From: Halobacteriovoraceae bacterium
Lineage (GTDB): Bacteria; Bdellovibrionota; Bacteriovoracia; Bacteriovoracales; Bacteriovoracaceae
Assembly: GCA_018646195.1 (NCBI GenBank)
Contig: JABGVH010000140.1
Coordinates: 1 to 43,515, forward strand
DNA length: 43,515 nt
Direction of reading: 5' to 3'
A model generated the notes under the pieces. The model was not told the DNA's origin and ran no database searches. It was given only the letters and a program-made list of their open reading frames with translations. The position numbers and the translations under genes were made by a program. Positions within the stretch are counted from its first letter, which is position 1; every line of letters starts with the position of its first letter. Positions 34,998 to 42,904 of this stretch are shown in pieces.

Positions 34998-36094
34998 TGG
35001 AAGCTGATTACACAATTATAGGCGCTGGCGTTGTTGGTCTAGCAATTGCTCGTGAATTAACGGCGGCTGGAAAAAATGTTGTGCTCTTAGAAAAAAATTC
35101 TAAACATGGCATGGAAACCTCCTCTCGAAATACTGAATGCATCCACGCTGGAGTCTATTACCAATCCGATACCTTAAAAGCACAACTATGCTCAAAAGGG
35201 CGGGGGATGCTTTACCAGTACTGCCTCAAAAATAATATCCCTCACAAAAGAACCGGCAAATTATTTTTAGCAGTTACCGAAGAAGAAGTAAGCAAGCTAG
35301 AAGAAACTCAAAAAGTCGCCATCAAAAATGGCCTGAGTGGAATTGAAATAATAAAAGGTTCGGCCTTAAAAGAGATCGAACCTGAAGTAAATGCCGTGGC
35401 CGGTTTATTGTCACCGGACTCTGGAATAGTTGACTCCCATCAATTGATGGAGAACCTGCTCAAAGAAGGGCTGGAAAAAGACCTCGTGTTTGCTCCCAAT
35501 TGCCCTGTTGAATCAGCTGAATTTAAAAATGGGAAATGGCTGCTAAGTATTGGCGGTAGCAACCCCACCACATTAGAAACTAATTACGTAATTAATTCGG
35601 CAGGACTCTATGCCATAGAGCTGGCCTCTAAAGTTTTTCCAGAACACTCTTTCCCCAAACTCAGCCCAACTAAAGGCTGCTATCTTCGTTCAAAGAAAAA
35701 ATTAGACCTCAAGCATATAATTTACCCCGCCATGATTCCGGGAGTTATTACCGAGAGAGTTGATGCCACTCCTGACCTGGCCGGTTATATTCGCTTTGGC
35801 CCAAACTCTGAAAGTATCGAAAATCTTGAAGACTATAAAATTCGAGAAGAATTGATTCAGGAAATGCTACCGGCGATCCAACGCTACTTACCCCAAATAA
35901 CTAAAGAAGATTTATCAATAGACATGGCGGGAATTCGCCCAAGAATTTATGCCGCCGGAGAAACTCCCGTCGATTTTTATATTAAATGGGATCAGGAAAA
36001 TTGGCTCAACCTGATCGGAATGGAGAGCCCGGCCTTAACTTCCTGTCTGGCAATTGCTGAGCACGTAAAGGAAATGATAAGTGCGAACAGTTAA
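34997..36094 (+). CDS. FAD-dependent oxidoreductase, L-2-hydroxyglutarate dehydrogenase (LhgO)-like
   Basis: A 365-residue DAO-family flavoprotein. The N-terminus has a Rossmann FAD motif (IIGAGVVGLAIARELTAAG, ending in LLEK), then SSRNTECIHAGVYY, which is characteristic of the L2HGDH/LhgO group that oxidises L-2-hydroxyglutarate to 2-oxoglutarate. The SPDSGIVDSH and DMAGIRPRI segments also fit. It is shorter than E. coli LhgO, as are many bacterial members. The aminotransferase upstream could produce or consume 2-oxoglutarate, which would make the pairing sensible, but this is inference. It overlaps tadA by 14 bases. Confidence 0.85.
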   Translation: MEADYTIIGAGVVGLAIARELTAAGKNVVLLEKNSKHGMETSSRNTECIHAGVYYQSDTLKAQLCSKGRGMLYQYCLKNNIPHKRTGKLFLAVTEEEVSKLEETQKVAIKNGLSGIEIIKGSALKEIEPEVNAVAGLLSPDSGIVDSHQLMENLLKEGLEKDLVFAPNCPVESAEFKNGKWLLSIGGSNPTTLETNYVINSAGLYAIELASKVFPEHSFPKLSPTKGCYLRSKKKLDLKHIIYPAMIPGVITERVDATPDLAGYIRFGPNSESIENLEDYKIREELIQEMLPAIQRYLPQITKEDLSIDMAGIRPRIYAAGETPVDFYIKWDQENWLNLIGMESPALTSCLAIAEHVKEMISANS

Positions 36095-36569
36095 AGAACA
36101 CCTGTGGTTTATGGGAATCGCGCTAGAAGAAGCCGAGAAGGCCTATAGCGAAGGCGAAGTTCCCGTTGGCGCTGTCGTGGTCTCCCCTTCCGGCGAACTA
36201 CTCTCTCAGGCCCGCAATCAAAAAGAATCAAACTTCAATCCCTGTGGTCACGCTGAAATCTTAGCGCTTAAAAGTGCTGGAGGAGAACTTCAGAACTGGC
36301 GACTGGAACAGTGCACAATCTACGCCACCCTTGAACCCTGCCCCATGTGCCTCGGAGCGATGGTGCATTCTCGAGTGGGCCAATTGGTTTTTGGTGCTTA
36401 CGACACCAAGGGCGGGGCGCTTAGTCTTAACTATAATCTGCACAGCGATGGCAAATTAAACCACCGCTTCAGCGTCATTGGCGGAATCCGCCACTTCCAA
36501 TGCTCTCGCCTGCTCTCGCAGTTTTTTCGTGAGCAGCGCCAAAATTATCAAAAGTTCGGCAATTCCTAG
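36081..36569 (+). CDS. tadA: tRNA-specific adenosine deaminase
   Basis: A 162-residue zinc deaminase that converts A34 of tRNA-Arg(ACG) to inosine. Zinc ligands and the catalytic glutamate are at His57, Glu59 (GHAEI) and Cys87, Cys90 (EPCPMC), the same numbers as in E. coli TadA. The N-terminus EVPVGAVVV and DTKGGALSLNYNLHSD segment are diagnostic for TadA against other cytidine/guanine deaminases. The start is GTG at 36081 with AAGGAAA upstream, inside the end of the preceding gene. Confidence 0.95.
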   Translation: MRTVKEHLWFMGIALEEAEKAYSEGEVPVGAVVVSPSGELLSQARNQKESNFNPCGHAEILALKSAGGELQNWRLEQCTIYATLEPCPMCLGAMVHSRVGQLVFGAYDTKGGALSLNYNLHSDGKLNHRFSVIGGIRHFQCSRLLSQFFREQRQNYQKFGNS

Positions 36570-36586
36570 ACGGATTTTCCACCTCA

Positions 36587-36595
36587 TGCTATCAA
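36587..36595 (+). promoter_or_regulatory. Possible extended -10 promoter for tRNA-Ser(GGA)
   Basis: TGCTATCAA is an extended -10 element (TGn followed by TATCAA). The start point would be near 36602, about 15 bases before the tRNA. No good -35 box is found, which fits an extended -10 promoter but leaves it uncertain. Confidence 0.33.
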
Positions 36596-36616
36596 ATAGT
36601 TATCAATCTCAATTGC

Positions 36617-36704
36617 GGAGAATTGGCCGAGTGGTCGAAGGCGCACGCTTGGAAAGCGTGTAAATGGCAACATTTCGAGGGTTCGAATCCCTTGTTCTCC
36701 GCCA
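36617..36704 (+). tRNA. tRNA-Ser (anticodon GGA)
   Basis: An 88-base type II tRNA. Acceptor GGAGAAT pairs with GTTCTCC, anticodon stem CACGC/GCGTG has loop TTGGAAA (anticodon GGA), a long variable arm TAAATGGCAACATTTC, T-arm GGGTTCGAATCCC, encoded CCA. The next coding start lies only 11 bases downstream. Confidence 0.97.
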
Positions 36705-36715
36705 TTTTTTTTTAC

Positions 36716-37546
36716 ATGAAAAAACTAAATCCAAAAGAAATTAAGTCACTGGCAATCCGTACCAATATGATTATGGATTTGAAGACCGCCCAAGTCGAAG
36801 ACAAGGGTGAGTATGTGGTGATTCGGACTCCTAGTCGGCCCTCCTATTTTTGGGGAAATTATATATTGATGCGAGAAGCTCCTTTTCAAGGTTGCTATGA
36901 GAAATGGTTGGGAATTTTTGAACGGGAGATTGGGGATAGCGGCCAGTTGGGTTTTGCCTCGCTGGCATGGGACATTCCTAATGAGACTGGTGAGGTGGCC
37001 GAGTTTTTGAAGCATGGCTTTAAGATGGAAGACTCGCGGGTTTTGACTTGTAGTAGAGAGAGCTTGGTTGAGCCACCGAAATTTAATAGTGAAGTTGAAG
37101 TCCGTCCCCTTGTCAGTGATGCCGATTGGAAACGTTTGGTTGAAATTCATTTTGAGAAGAATTGGGAATATGGTTCTGATGAAGCTCAATTGAAATTTTT
37201 GCAAGAAGGGGCAGTTGAATTTAGAAAACTTTGCGAAGCAGGAGAGGCCGTTAGGATGGGGGCCTATTTTGATGGCCTTGGCGCCGCAGACCTGGGTCTC
37301 TATTGGCAAGATGGCCTTGGGCGATTTAATAATGTCGCCACTCATGAAGATTTTAGGAGGCGCGGGATTTGTGGGCGCTTGGTTTATGAAACTTGCAAAT
37401 ATGGATTTGAAAAAATGGGTTTAGATACATTAGTCATGGAAGCTGATGAAAATTATCATGCCGCTAAAATTTATGAGTCGGTGGGGTTTTCTCTGACAGA
37501 AAAACTCTATACTCTTGGCTGGTACGATAAAAGTAAATTTGAATAG
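36716..37546 (+). CDS. GNAT-family N-acetyltransferase
   Basis: A 276-residue protein. An open frame extends back into tRNA-Ser(GGA), so I start at ATG 36716, 11 bases after the tRNA CCA. There is no Shine-Dalgarno, only nine T residues and AC; an internal ATG at residue 17 is an alternative. The C-terminal half is a GNAT domain: NNVATHEDFRRRGICGRLVYE contains the acetyl-CoA-binding (R/Q)xxGx(G/A) motif as RRRGICG, followed by MEADENYHAAKIYESVGF, the classic beta-6/alpha-4 end. The N-terminal half is less conserved and may be a degenerate second GNAT repeat. Substrate unknown. Confidence 0.83.
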   Translation: MKKLNPKEIKSLAIRTNMIMDLKTAQVEDKGEYVVIRTPSRPSYFWGNYILMREAPFQGCYEKWLGIFEREIGDSGQLGFASLAWDIPNETGEVAEFLKHGFKMEDSRVLTCSRESLVEPPKFNSEVEVRPLVSDADWKRLVEIHFEKNWEYGSDEAQLKFLQEGAVEFRKLCEAGEAVRMGAYFDGLGAADLGLYWQDGLGRFNNVATHEDFRRRGICGRLVYETCKYGFEKMGLDTLVMEADENYHAAKIYESVGFSLTEKLYTLGWYDKSKFE

Positions 37547-37582
37547 ATTTTTTTAGGATTATTATTTGGATTGGGAATTACT

Positions 37583-38098
37583 ATGAGCATATTAAATATA
37601 GAGATAAAAGCAAGATGTGGAAATGTCGAAAAAATAAAGGCAATTCTAAAAGAACTTGGGGCTGATTTTAAGGGCATTGATCATCAGATCGACACCTACT
37701 TTAAAGTCGAAAGTGGCCGCTTGAAATTGCGACAGGGTAATATTGAAAATTCTTTAATTTTTTATAAGCGCAGTAATATTTCAGGGCCTAAAAAGTCCGA
37801 GGTTCTTCTTGAGCGACTGGAAAGTGATAATGGAATGAGGGAGCTTTTATTGGCCAGCAATGGTCTCTTGGTTGAAGTTGATAAGGAAAGGGCGATTTAC
37901 TTTATTGAGAATGTTAAATTCCATCTCGATGAGGTCAAAGAGCTAGGGACTTTTGTTGAGATAGAAGCGATAGACCGGGATGGAAGTATTGGAATTGAGA
38001 AGCTGCACCTGCAATGCTCGAAATTTATGGAGCTCTTTGGAATACAACCTTCTGATTTAGTCGATTGCAGCTATAGTGACTTATTGCGAAAATCTTAG
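37583..38098 (+). CDS. CYTH-domain protein (class IV adenylate cyclase / CyaB-like)
   Basis: A 171-residue CYTH protein. I use ATG 37583 rather than in-frame TTG 37571, since GGGA lies a suitable distance upstream. CYTH enzymes form a beta barrel that binds triphosphates with divalent metals. Family features are visible in order: NIEIKAR at the start (the ExExK motif with its first glutamate replaced by asparagine), DTYFKV, GRLKLRQG, LIFYKRSN, EVDKERAIYF, NVKFHLDEV and GTFVEIEA. Members are class IV adenylate cyclases or triphosphatases; the activity here is not determinable. Confidence 0.86.
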   Translation: MSILNIEIKARCGNVEKIKAILKELGADFKGIDHQIDTYFKVESGRLKLRQGNIENSLIFYKRSNISGPKKSEVLLERLESDNGMRELLLASNGLLVEVDKERAIYFIENVKFHLDEVKELGTFVEIEAIDRDGSIGIEKLHLQCSKFMELFGIQPSDLVDCSYSDLLRKS

Positions 38099-38133
38099 CT
38101 TCCCGATTGTAGCTCTCTTTGGTAAAATTGGGC

Positions 38134-38766
38134 ATGCAAAAGTGGATCGTCCTAATCTCACATTTTTTAAAAAAGGCCCTGCGAAAACCCTTTGGGAGCG
38201 ATAGCTATTATTCTTCACAGGAATCTTTTCTCTACCTATATAACCTTTCTGATGAAGTAGCTGGACCAGTCGCTTCAGCTGCCTATCAAATGTTTTTTGT
38301 AAGTTCGGTGACTGAATTAGATCAGGCCTTAGAAGGGAAAAAATTAGAGGATGCGGTCTTTGAAAAATATATGCGCTTAAATATTGGAAAGAATTCTCAG
38401 GTACTTTTAATTTTTAAGGGTGCAGACCTCGCCCATTACTCTTGGGTCGCTAGAGGATGGAATGCTTATATTTTTGACGAGTATTTTTCAGAAATTGATT
38501 TTAAGCAAGAAGCGCATGTTGGTCCCTGTGTGACTTATAAAGAGTTTCGAGGAGAAGGGCTCTACCCTATCGCCTTAACGGAAATCTGTCGCAAGTTAAA
38601 GGAGGAAGCGCTCCTCTCAAAAATTTCGATTAGAACCTTAACTACCAATACCCCCTCAATAAAAGGCGTCTGCAAATCTCCTTTTAATTTAGTAGGGAAA
38701 TTATTAGAATCAAATATGTTTTTTATGAGCTTTTTTAAAGTTCAACCCCAATCACAAATCGAATAG
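38134..38766 (+). CDS. GNAT-like acyltransferase, low-confidence family
   Basis: A 210-residue protein. ATG 38134 is used in preference to TTG 38119; neither has a convincing ribosome site. The segment [28 protein letters not shown] looks like a GNAT acetyl-CoA-binding strand-loop-helix with RGEGLY in the place of the RGxGxG/A loop. The preceding [18 protein letters not shown] fits the beta strands of that fold. It lies 8 bp before a hexapeptide acyltransferase and could belong with surface-sugar modification. Function not recognised beyond fold. Confidence 0.6.
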   Translation: MQKWIVLISHFLKKALRKPFGSDSYYSSQESFLYLYNLSDEVAGPVASAAYQMFFVSSVTELDQALEGKKLEDAVFEKYMRLNIGKNSQVLLIFKGADLAHYSWVARGWNAYIFDEYFSEIDFKQEAHVGPCVTYKEFRGEGLYPIALTEICRKLKEEALLSKISIRTLTTNTPSIKGVCKSPFNLVGKLLESNMFFMSFFKVQPQSQIE

Positions 38767-38774
38767 TAGGAACT

Positions 38775-39293
38775 ATGAAAGGTATTTTCTTTAAAATTTT
38801 CCGACGCTTTATTTTAATTAAACTCAATTGTATAAAATATCTCGGGCATGATTGCTTTATTCCAATCCGTGGCAAGATGTATTCCTGGATACTTCCCAAA
38901 TGTGGTCAATTTAGAGTCTGTGATGGCGTCTCTATTATTTGTGTCGAAAATTTAGAAGTTGGTGACAAAGTCAGTTTGCACACCGGCGCATACCTTGAAG
39001 GATCAGGTCTTATAAAAATCGGTGATAATTGCTCCATCGCTACTGGGTGCATAATGATTAGTGATAATCATAATTTCTCGGATCCCGAAAAATTGATTAA
39101 AGAGCAAGGAATGTCAGTCGCCCCCATTACAATAGGAAATGATGTCTGGATTGGTGCTCGAGTAACTATTTTAGGGGGAGTCACGGTTGGGGATGGCTGT
39201 GTTATTGGCGCCGGAAGTGTCGTCACAAAAGATCTTCCAGCCTATTCAATTGCCGTTGGAGTTCCTTGCAAAGTTATTAAAAGTCGTAAGTAG
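38775..39293 (+). CDS. Left-handed beta-helix (hexapeptide repeat) O-acyltransferase
   Basis: A 172-residue acyltransferase of the LacA/WbbJ/Maa type. Hexapeptide repeats run from about residue 50 to 160 ([17 protein letters not shown], then [37 protein letters not shown] in successive turns), with the likely catalytic histidine in SDNHNFSD. The [14 protein letters not shown] ending is diagnostic. These enzymes acetylate sugars of lipopolysaccharide or capsule, consistent with the neighbouring polysaccharide genes. An AGGAA site precedes the ATG. Confidence 0.92.
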   Translation: MKGIFFKIFRRFILIKLNCIKYLGHDCFIPIRGKMYSWILPKCGQFRVCDGVSIICVENLEVGDKVSLHTGAYLEGSGLIKIGDNCSIATGCIMISDNHNFSDPEKLIKEQGMSVAPITIGNDVWIGARVTILGGVTVGDGCVIGAGSVVTKDLPAYSIAVGVPCKVIKSRK

Positions 39294-39294
39294 A

Positions 39295-40821
39295 TTATTT
39301 ATAATGATTTAAAAAGAAATCCGTTAAAGTTTCCTGGTTTTGAATAAAATTTATTTCTTTAGATTCAAGCTCTGACCTCACAAGCTCTCCGGTGGGATCG
39401 TAATGTACCCCAGTCCTTCCCAATTGCAATGCAATTTGACAGGGCGCACTGTAAGGAACAGCGATAGTGACTTCACAATTTTGAATCAGATTTAAAACAG
39501 AAATATTAAATGGAACTATCTCAATAATTCCTTCTTTTTTAAATTTTTCAATAAATGGTTGATAGCGTTTTTCTTGATAAGAACTTATCTCTTTTTTTGT
39601 CTTTAAAAATATTTTTAATTTATTTCCAGTTTCTTTATATACATCTTCAGCAGACTGAGTAATATCATTCAAGAACTTTTCGATCATTTCAAAATTATTG
39701 TAACGATTAAAATATATTTGCCTTGGATCAAGTATTCTTGGGGGTAAATCAAATAAAACGATATTGTTTTTATCATAAGGGATGAAGTCAAAATCAGTTT
39801 GAATATTGGCGAAGACTATAGGCTTACAGACCGAATATTGGATTTTATCATGCAGATCTTCTTTAATTATTCCCTTTATCCAATCTTTTTCTTCAGCACA
39901 CCATACCCAATGCCTGTCGACGTAATTAAAAAACCAAAATGGATCGTAGCATTCCCCGAGCTCCGGATCTTTACGGTGAAATTTTCCATTGGTGCTATAC
40001 CAAAACATATGGGTTTCGTGTTTTTTATTAGGTAAATAGTAGGCCCATACTGGAACCTCGCCCATATTTCCTTGAGTAAAAGAGATATTATCGAATGCAT
40101 TTTTTTGGTCGAGCACTTCTATCAATGCCAACTCGCAAAAGTCCCTAGGGATTGTCCAAAGAATAGGCTCTCTTATTGCTGCGTTAATGAATGATGTAAA
40201 ATTCTTTAAATGCTTAAATAGAAATAAGATTCTTTCCGAAATTCTCATACCTACTATTCTAGGAATTTGGTATAGAGGGTTAAGGGATATGACCAGCTCC
40301 ATACCTTTTTCTTGGATATTGATTTCATTTTCTTTTTCAAAACAGGACATGACTAATTGTTCTCTATTAGTAACCTCTTTTACTGGACCCTCTTTGGCCC
40401 AAGAAATAAATCCTCCGTAGTTATTATCGGCTGCTACCCATTTTTGACCAATGCCATAAATTAAGGATGTTTGTTTTCTACTATTAGTATGGGAGGAAAA
40501 AAGAATCCCTCTGAGTAATACTTGAAACCAAATAATGACGAATTTAGCTGATTGGATCAAGATATTTTTGTTGCTAATTGTTAAAGTATGCTTTCTAAGG
40601 TTCCAATTTACTATTGGGAGATTAATCTCCGATTCATTTTCTAGTTTTAGGTGGCTAATTTCAGCCATTGACTGAGATAATTGTATTGAAAGTTTTTGGC
40701 AAAGCCGATCGGCCACACCTCTAGCAGGAATTGGCCCAATGGGCTTAATTCTGGCAATCAAGCGATCATTAAGTTCCCATAATTTATCTTTTAATTCTAT
40801 ATAGATACGTTCATTTGGCAT
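39295..40821 (-). CDS. Polysaccharide biosynthesis protein, PFTS-motif-like
   Basis: A 508-residue protein without strong similarity I can name for its first two thirds. Near the C-terminus it has VPYSAPCQIALQLG (456-469) followed by HYDPTGE (473-479), which resembles the PFTS-motif proteins of surface-polysaccharide loci, where a P-(F/Y)-(T/S)-x-P loop and a YYDPTG segment occur in a glycosyltransferase-B-like half. A hydrophobic stretch at about 88-108 may associate with the membrane. The gene is convergent with the acyltransferase (stops 1 base apart) and divergent from the sulfotransferase-like gene. Family call is from motif memory, so moderate confidence. Confidence 0.6.
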   Translation of the reverse strand: MPNERIYIELKDKLWELNDRLIARIKPIGPIPARGVADRLCQKLSIQLSQSMAEISHLKLENESEINLPIVNWNLRKHTLTISNKNILIQSAKFVIIWFQVLLRGILFSSHTNSRKQTSLIYGIGQKWVAADNNYGGFISWAKEGPVKEVTNREQLVMSCFEKENEINIQEKGMELVISLNPLYQIPRIVGMRISERILFLFKHLKNFTSFINAAIREPILWTIPRDFCELALIEVLDQKNAFDNISFTQGNMGEVPVWAYYLPNKKHETHMFWYSTNGKFHRKDPELGECYDPFWFFNYVDRHWVWCAEEKDWIKGIIKEDLHDKIQYSVCKPIVFANIQTDFDFIPYDKNNIVLFDLPPRILDPRQIYFNRYNNFEMIEKFLNDITQSAEDVYKETGNKLKIFLKTKKEISSYQEKRYQPFIEKFKKEGIIEIVPFNISVLNLIQNCEVTIAVPYSAPCQIALQLGRTGVHYDPTGELVRSELESKEINFIQNQETLTDFFLNHYK

Positions 40822-40941
40822 TCAGCATAAGTCCATTTTCGGCCATTTATGTACAAGATCGATTGTATTAATTGTAGTATCATATTTTTCAATCAGTTTT
40901 TCTAATTAATTATAAAAAATTCTGAGTAAAATAGGGGCCCC

Positions 40942-41910
40942 ATGGAACGAAAATTAGCTGAAATGCCTGCACTTATAGATGATTTATTAGTTTTAGATGG
41001 TTTGAGTAGAGCGGGTAAATTCTTATTAGGAAAAATTGCATCAAACTTTAAAAGGGTCGAATATTTTCAATATCCACCTTTGATGGAGCAGATACCCTAC
41101 TTGTACAAAATGGGAATGATGGAAAAGCAAGTAGCTGTGGCTTATTTAAAAATTAATGCCAATATGTCTTGTTATGATATGGGAATCGGGCGTGGATTAA
41201 ATACTCGAGAGAATGACGGGAGCAGTATATTAAACTCAACGGATAAGAATTATTACTTCCAAAGAGAAAAAGATCCTGATGGAAATCTAGCTATTGAAAA
41301 AATGAAAAAAGAAAAAAGAATTCCGTCAGTACTGACTCATGAGGTATTACCTTTGATTGACCTTTATCTTGAAGCTTTCCCTGCTGTGAAATTTTTAAAT
41401 ATTCAAAGGCATCCAATAGACTTAATAAGCTCTTGGTTTTTACGCGGTTTAGGAGAAAGGTTTGGTAGTGATCCTTTGACTTTTACTCCGACTTTTCAAG
41501 GAAATGGTTGTAGTATGCCATGGTTTGCCATGGGTTGGGAGAAGGAATATGAGACTTATACTCCTTTAAATCGAGTGGCGAAAAGCATCTTAACTATCGC
41601 TGAGCTTGAGCAAGAAGCGTTATTAAAATTAAATAAAAAAGAGCGTACTCAAGTTCATCTTATTTGCTATGAGAACCTCTTCAGTCAGCCTGATAAGGAA
41701 ATAGCTGATATGGGAAGTTTTTTAAATGACTCCCCTCATTCAAATATGAGCGAAGTCCTTAAGAGAGAAGGTTGTGTAGAGCCTGTTTCCCTTGACTCTA
41801 GGCGAGAAAAACTCAGTAAAATGGAGGGAGACTTGCTCCCGGAATTAAGGGAAAAATTACTGGAATATTCACGCAAGTATGAAGAGCTTTGGAGCTTGGA
41901 AGCGCTTTAG
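40942..41910 (+). CDS. Sulfotransferase-like protein
   Basis: A 322-residue protein with the two PAPS-binding elements of sulfotransferases: the 5'-phosphosulfate loop LDGLSRAGKFLL (18-29) at the N-terminus, and a 3'-phosphate-binding segment NIQRHPIDLISSWFLRG with Arg156 and Ser163/164. This corresponds to the RxPxxxxxS pattern. The rest is consistent with the alpha/beta P-loop fold. It probably sulfates a surface glycan, as it sits between a PFTS-like protein and HisF/HisH-like proteins. A TATAAA box at 40911-40916 without a good -35 may belong to its promoter. It precedes the hisF-like gene by 79 bp. Confidence 0.76.
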   Translation: MERKLAEMPALIDDLLVLDGLSRAGKFLLGKIASNFKRVEYFQYPPLMEQIPYLYKMGMMEKQVAVAYLKINANMSCYDMGIGRGLNTRENDGSSILNSTDKNYYFQREKDPDGNLAIEKMKKEKRIPSVLTHEVLPLIDLYLEAFPAVKFLNIQRHPIDLISSWFLRGLGERFGSDPLTFTPTFQGNGCSMPWFAMGWEKEYETYTPLNRVAKSILTIAELEQEALLKLNKKERTQVHLICYENLFSQPDKEIADMGSFLNDSPHSNMSEVLKREGCVEPVSLDSRREKLSKMEGDLLPELREKLLEYSRKYEELWSLEAL

Positions 41911-41989
41911 CTAGGAGGGGTGGCGTATTGACGGTTATTTGTGCTCTTGATAGCATGACCGTTAATTTTCGCTTATCCGGATTCGTTTT

Positions 41990-42904
41990 ATGAGTGACAC
42001 AGTAAGGGTTATTGCGCGCCTAGACATTAAAGGTCCCAACTTAATTAAGGGTATAGAATTTGAGGGAAATCGAGTTCTTGGAGTAGCCGAATTTTTTGCC
42101 AAAAAATACTATGAGGCTGGAGTTGATGAGCTTATTTATCAAGACTCTGTAGCTTCTCTTTATCGCCGTAATGGCCTAATCGACATTATAAAAAAAACTT
42201 CTAAAGAGGTATTTGTTCCACTAACAGTAGCGGGCGGAATTCGCTCGGTAGATGATATGCGAGAAATTCTGCGTGCGGGTGCAGACAAGGTGGCCATCAA
42301 TACAGCTGCGACAGAAAATCCTCTATTAATTGATAAGGGCGCCAAAGAGTTTGGCAGCCAATGTATTGTTAGCTCTATTGAAGCTTACAACTTTGAGGGC
42401 AAGTATCAAGTTTGGGTTGATTACGGAAGAGAGGTAACTAAGCTAGATGCTGTTGAATGGGCGAAAGAAGTCGAAGACCGTGGTGCAGGAGAAATTTTGT
42501 TAACTGCGATTCATAGGGAAGGAACTGGAGAAGGATTTGATCTTGAGATGACTGAAAAGATTGCTTCGATGGTAAAAATTCCAGTGATCGCTAGCGGAGG
42601 AGCTGGAAAAGTGTCTCATGTTCCAGAAGTAGTAAAGGATGGCTGTGCTGACGCAGTTGCAATAGCCTCTCTATTTCACTACCACTATCTTCAAAAAGTA
42701 GAATCTCACACAATGACCTTTGATGAAGCTAGACTTCGAATGGGTGAACATATTGATTCTGGAAATATCGAGTTTTTAAAAGGTGGTTATGCTGGAATGG
42801 AAGGTCTCCTCGTAAAACCATCGTCAATAGAGGAAGTCAAGTCTGCCATGAAAGAAGGTAATATTTCAGTTCGGCCCCAAGTAGAACTAGGGGAAAAGAT
42901 ATGA
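41990..42904 (+). CDS. HisF-like cyclase subunit, probably surface-glycan associated
   Basis: A 304-residue TIM-barrel protein of the HisF family, about 45-50 residues longer than biosynthetic HisF. Asp12 (ARLDIK) matches the first catalytic aspartate, VAGGIRS and ASGGAGK phosphate loops are kept, and VEWAKEVEDRGAGEILL is typical. The second catalytic aspartate position reads IEAYN (Glu), and the SIDRDGT motif is AIHREGT. An insertion of about 40 residues (about 236-277) precedes the final SIEEVKSAMKEGNISVR. Such HisF paralogues (WbuZ-type) pair with HisH paralogues to supply ammonia for amidation of glycan sugars. It overlaps the hisH-like gene by 4 bases. Confidence 0.85.
   Translation: MSDTVRVIARLDIKGPNLIKGIEFEGNRVLGVAEFFAKKYYEAGVDELIYQDSVASLYRRNGLIDIIKKTSKEVFVPLTVAGGIRSVDDMREILRAGADKVAINTAATENPLLIDKGAKEFGSQCIVSSIEAYNFEGKYQVWVDYGREVTKLDAVEWAKEVEDRGAGEILLTAIHREGTGEGFDLEMTEKIASMVKIPVIASGGAGKVSHVPEVVKDGCADAVAIASLFHYHYLQKVESHTMTFDEARLRMGEHIDSGNIEFLKGGYAGMEGLLVKPSSIEEVKSAMKEGNISVRPQVELGEKI

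Noticed and set aside
36623-36715. N-terminal extension of the GNAT frame into tRNA-Ser(GGA)
   Set aside because: These codons are tRNA sequence; the protein start is placed at 36716.
36746-37345. Minus-strand open frame of 199 codons
   Set aside because: Antisense to the GNAT gene, whose acetyl-CoA motif is clear; no family features in the antisense product.
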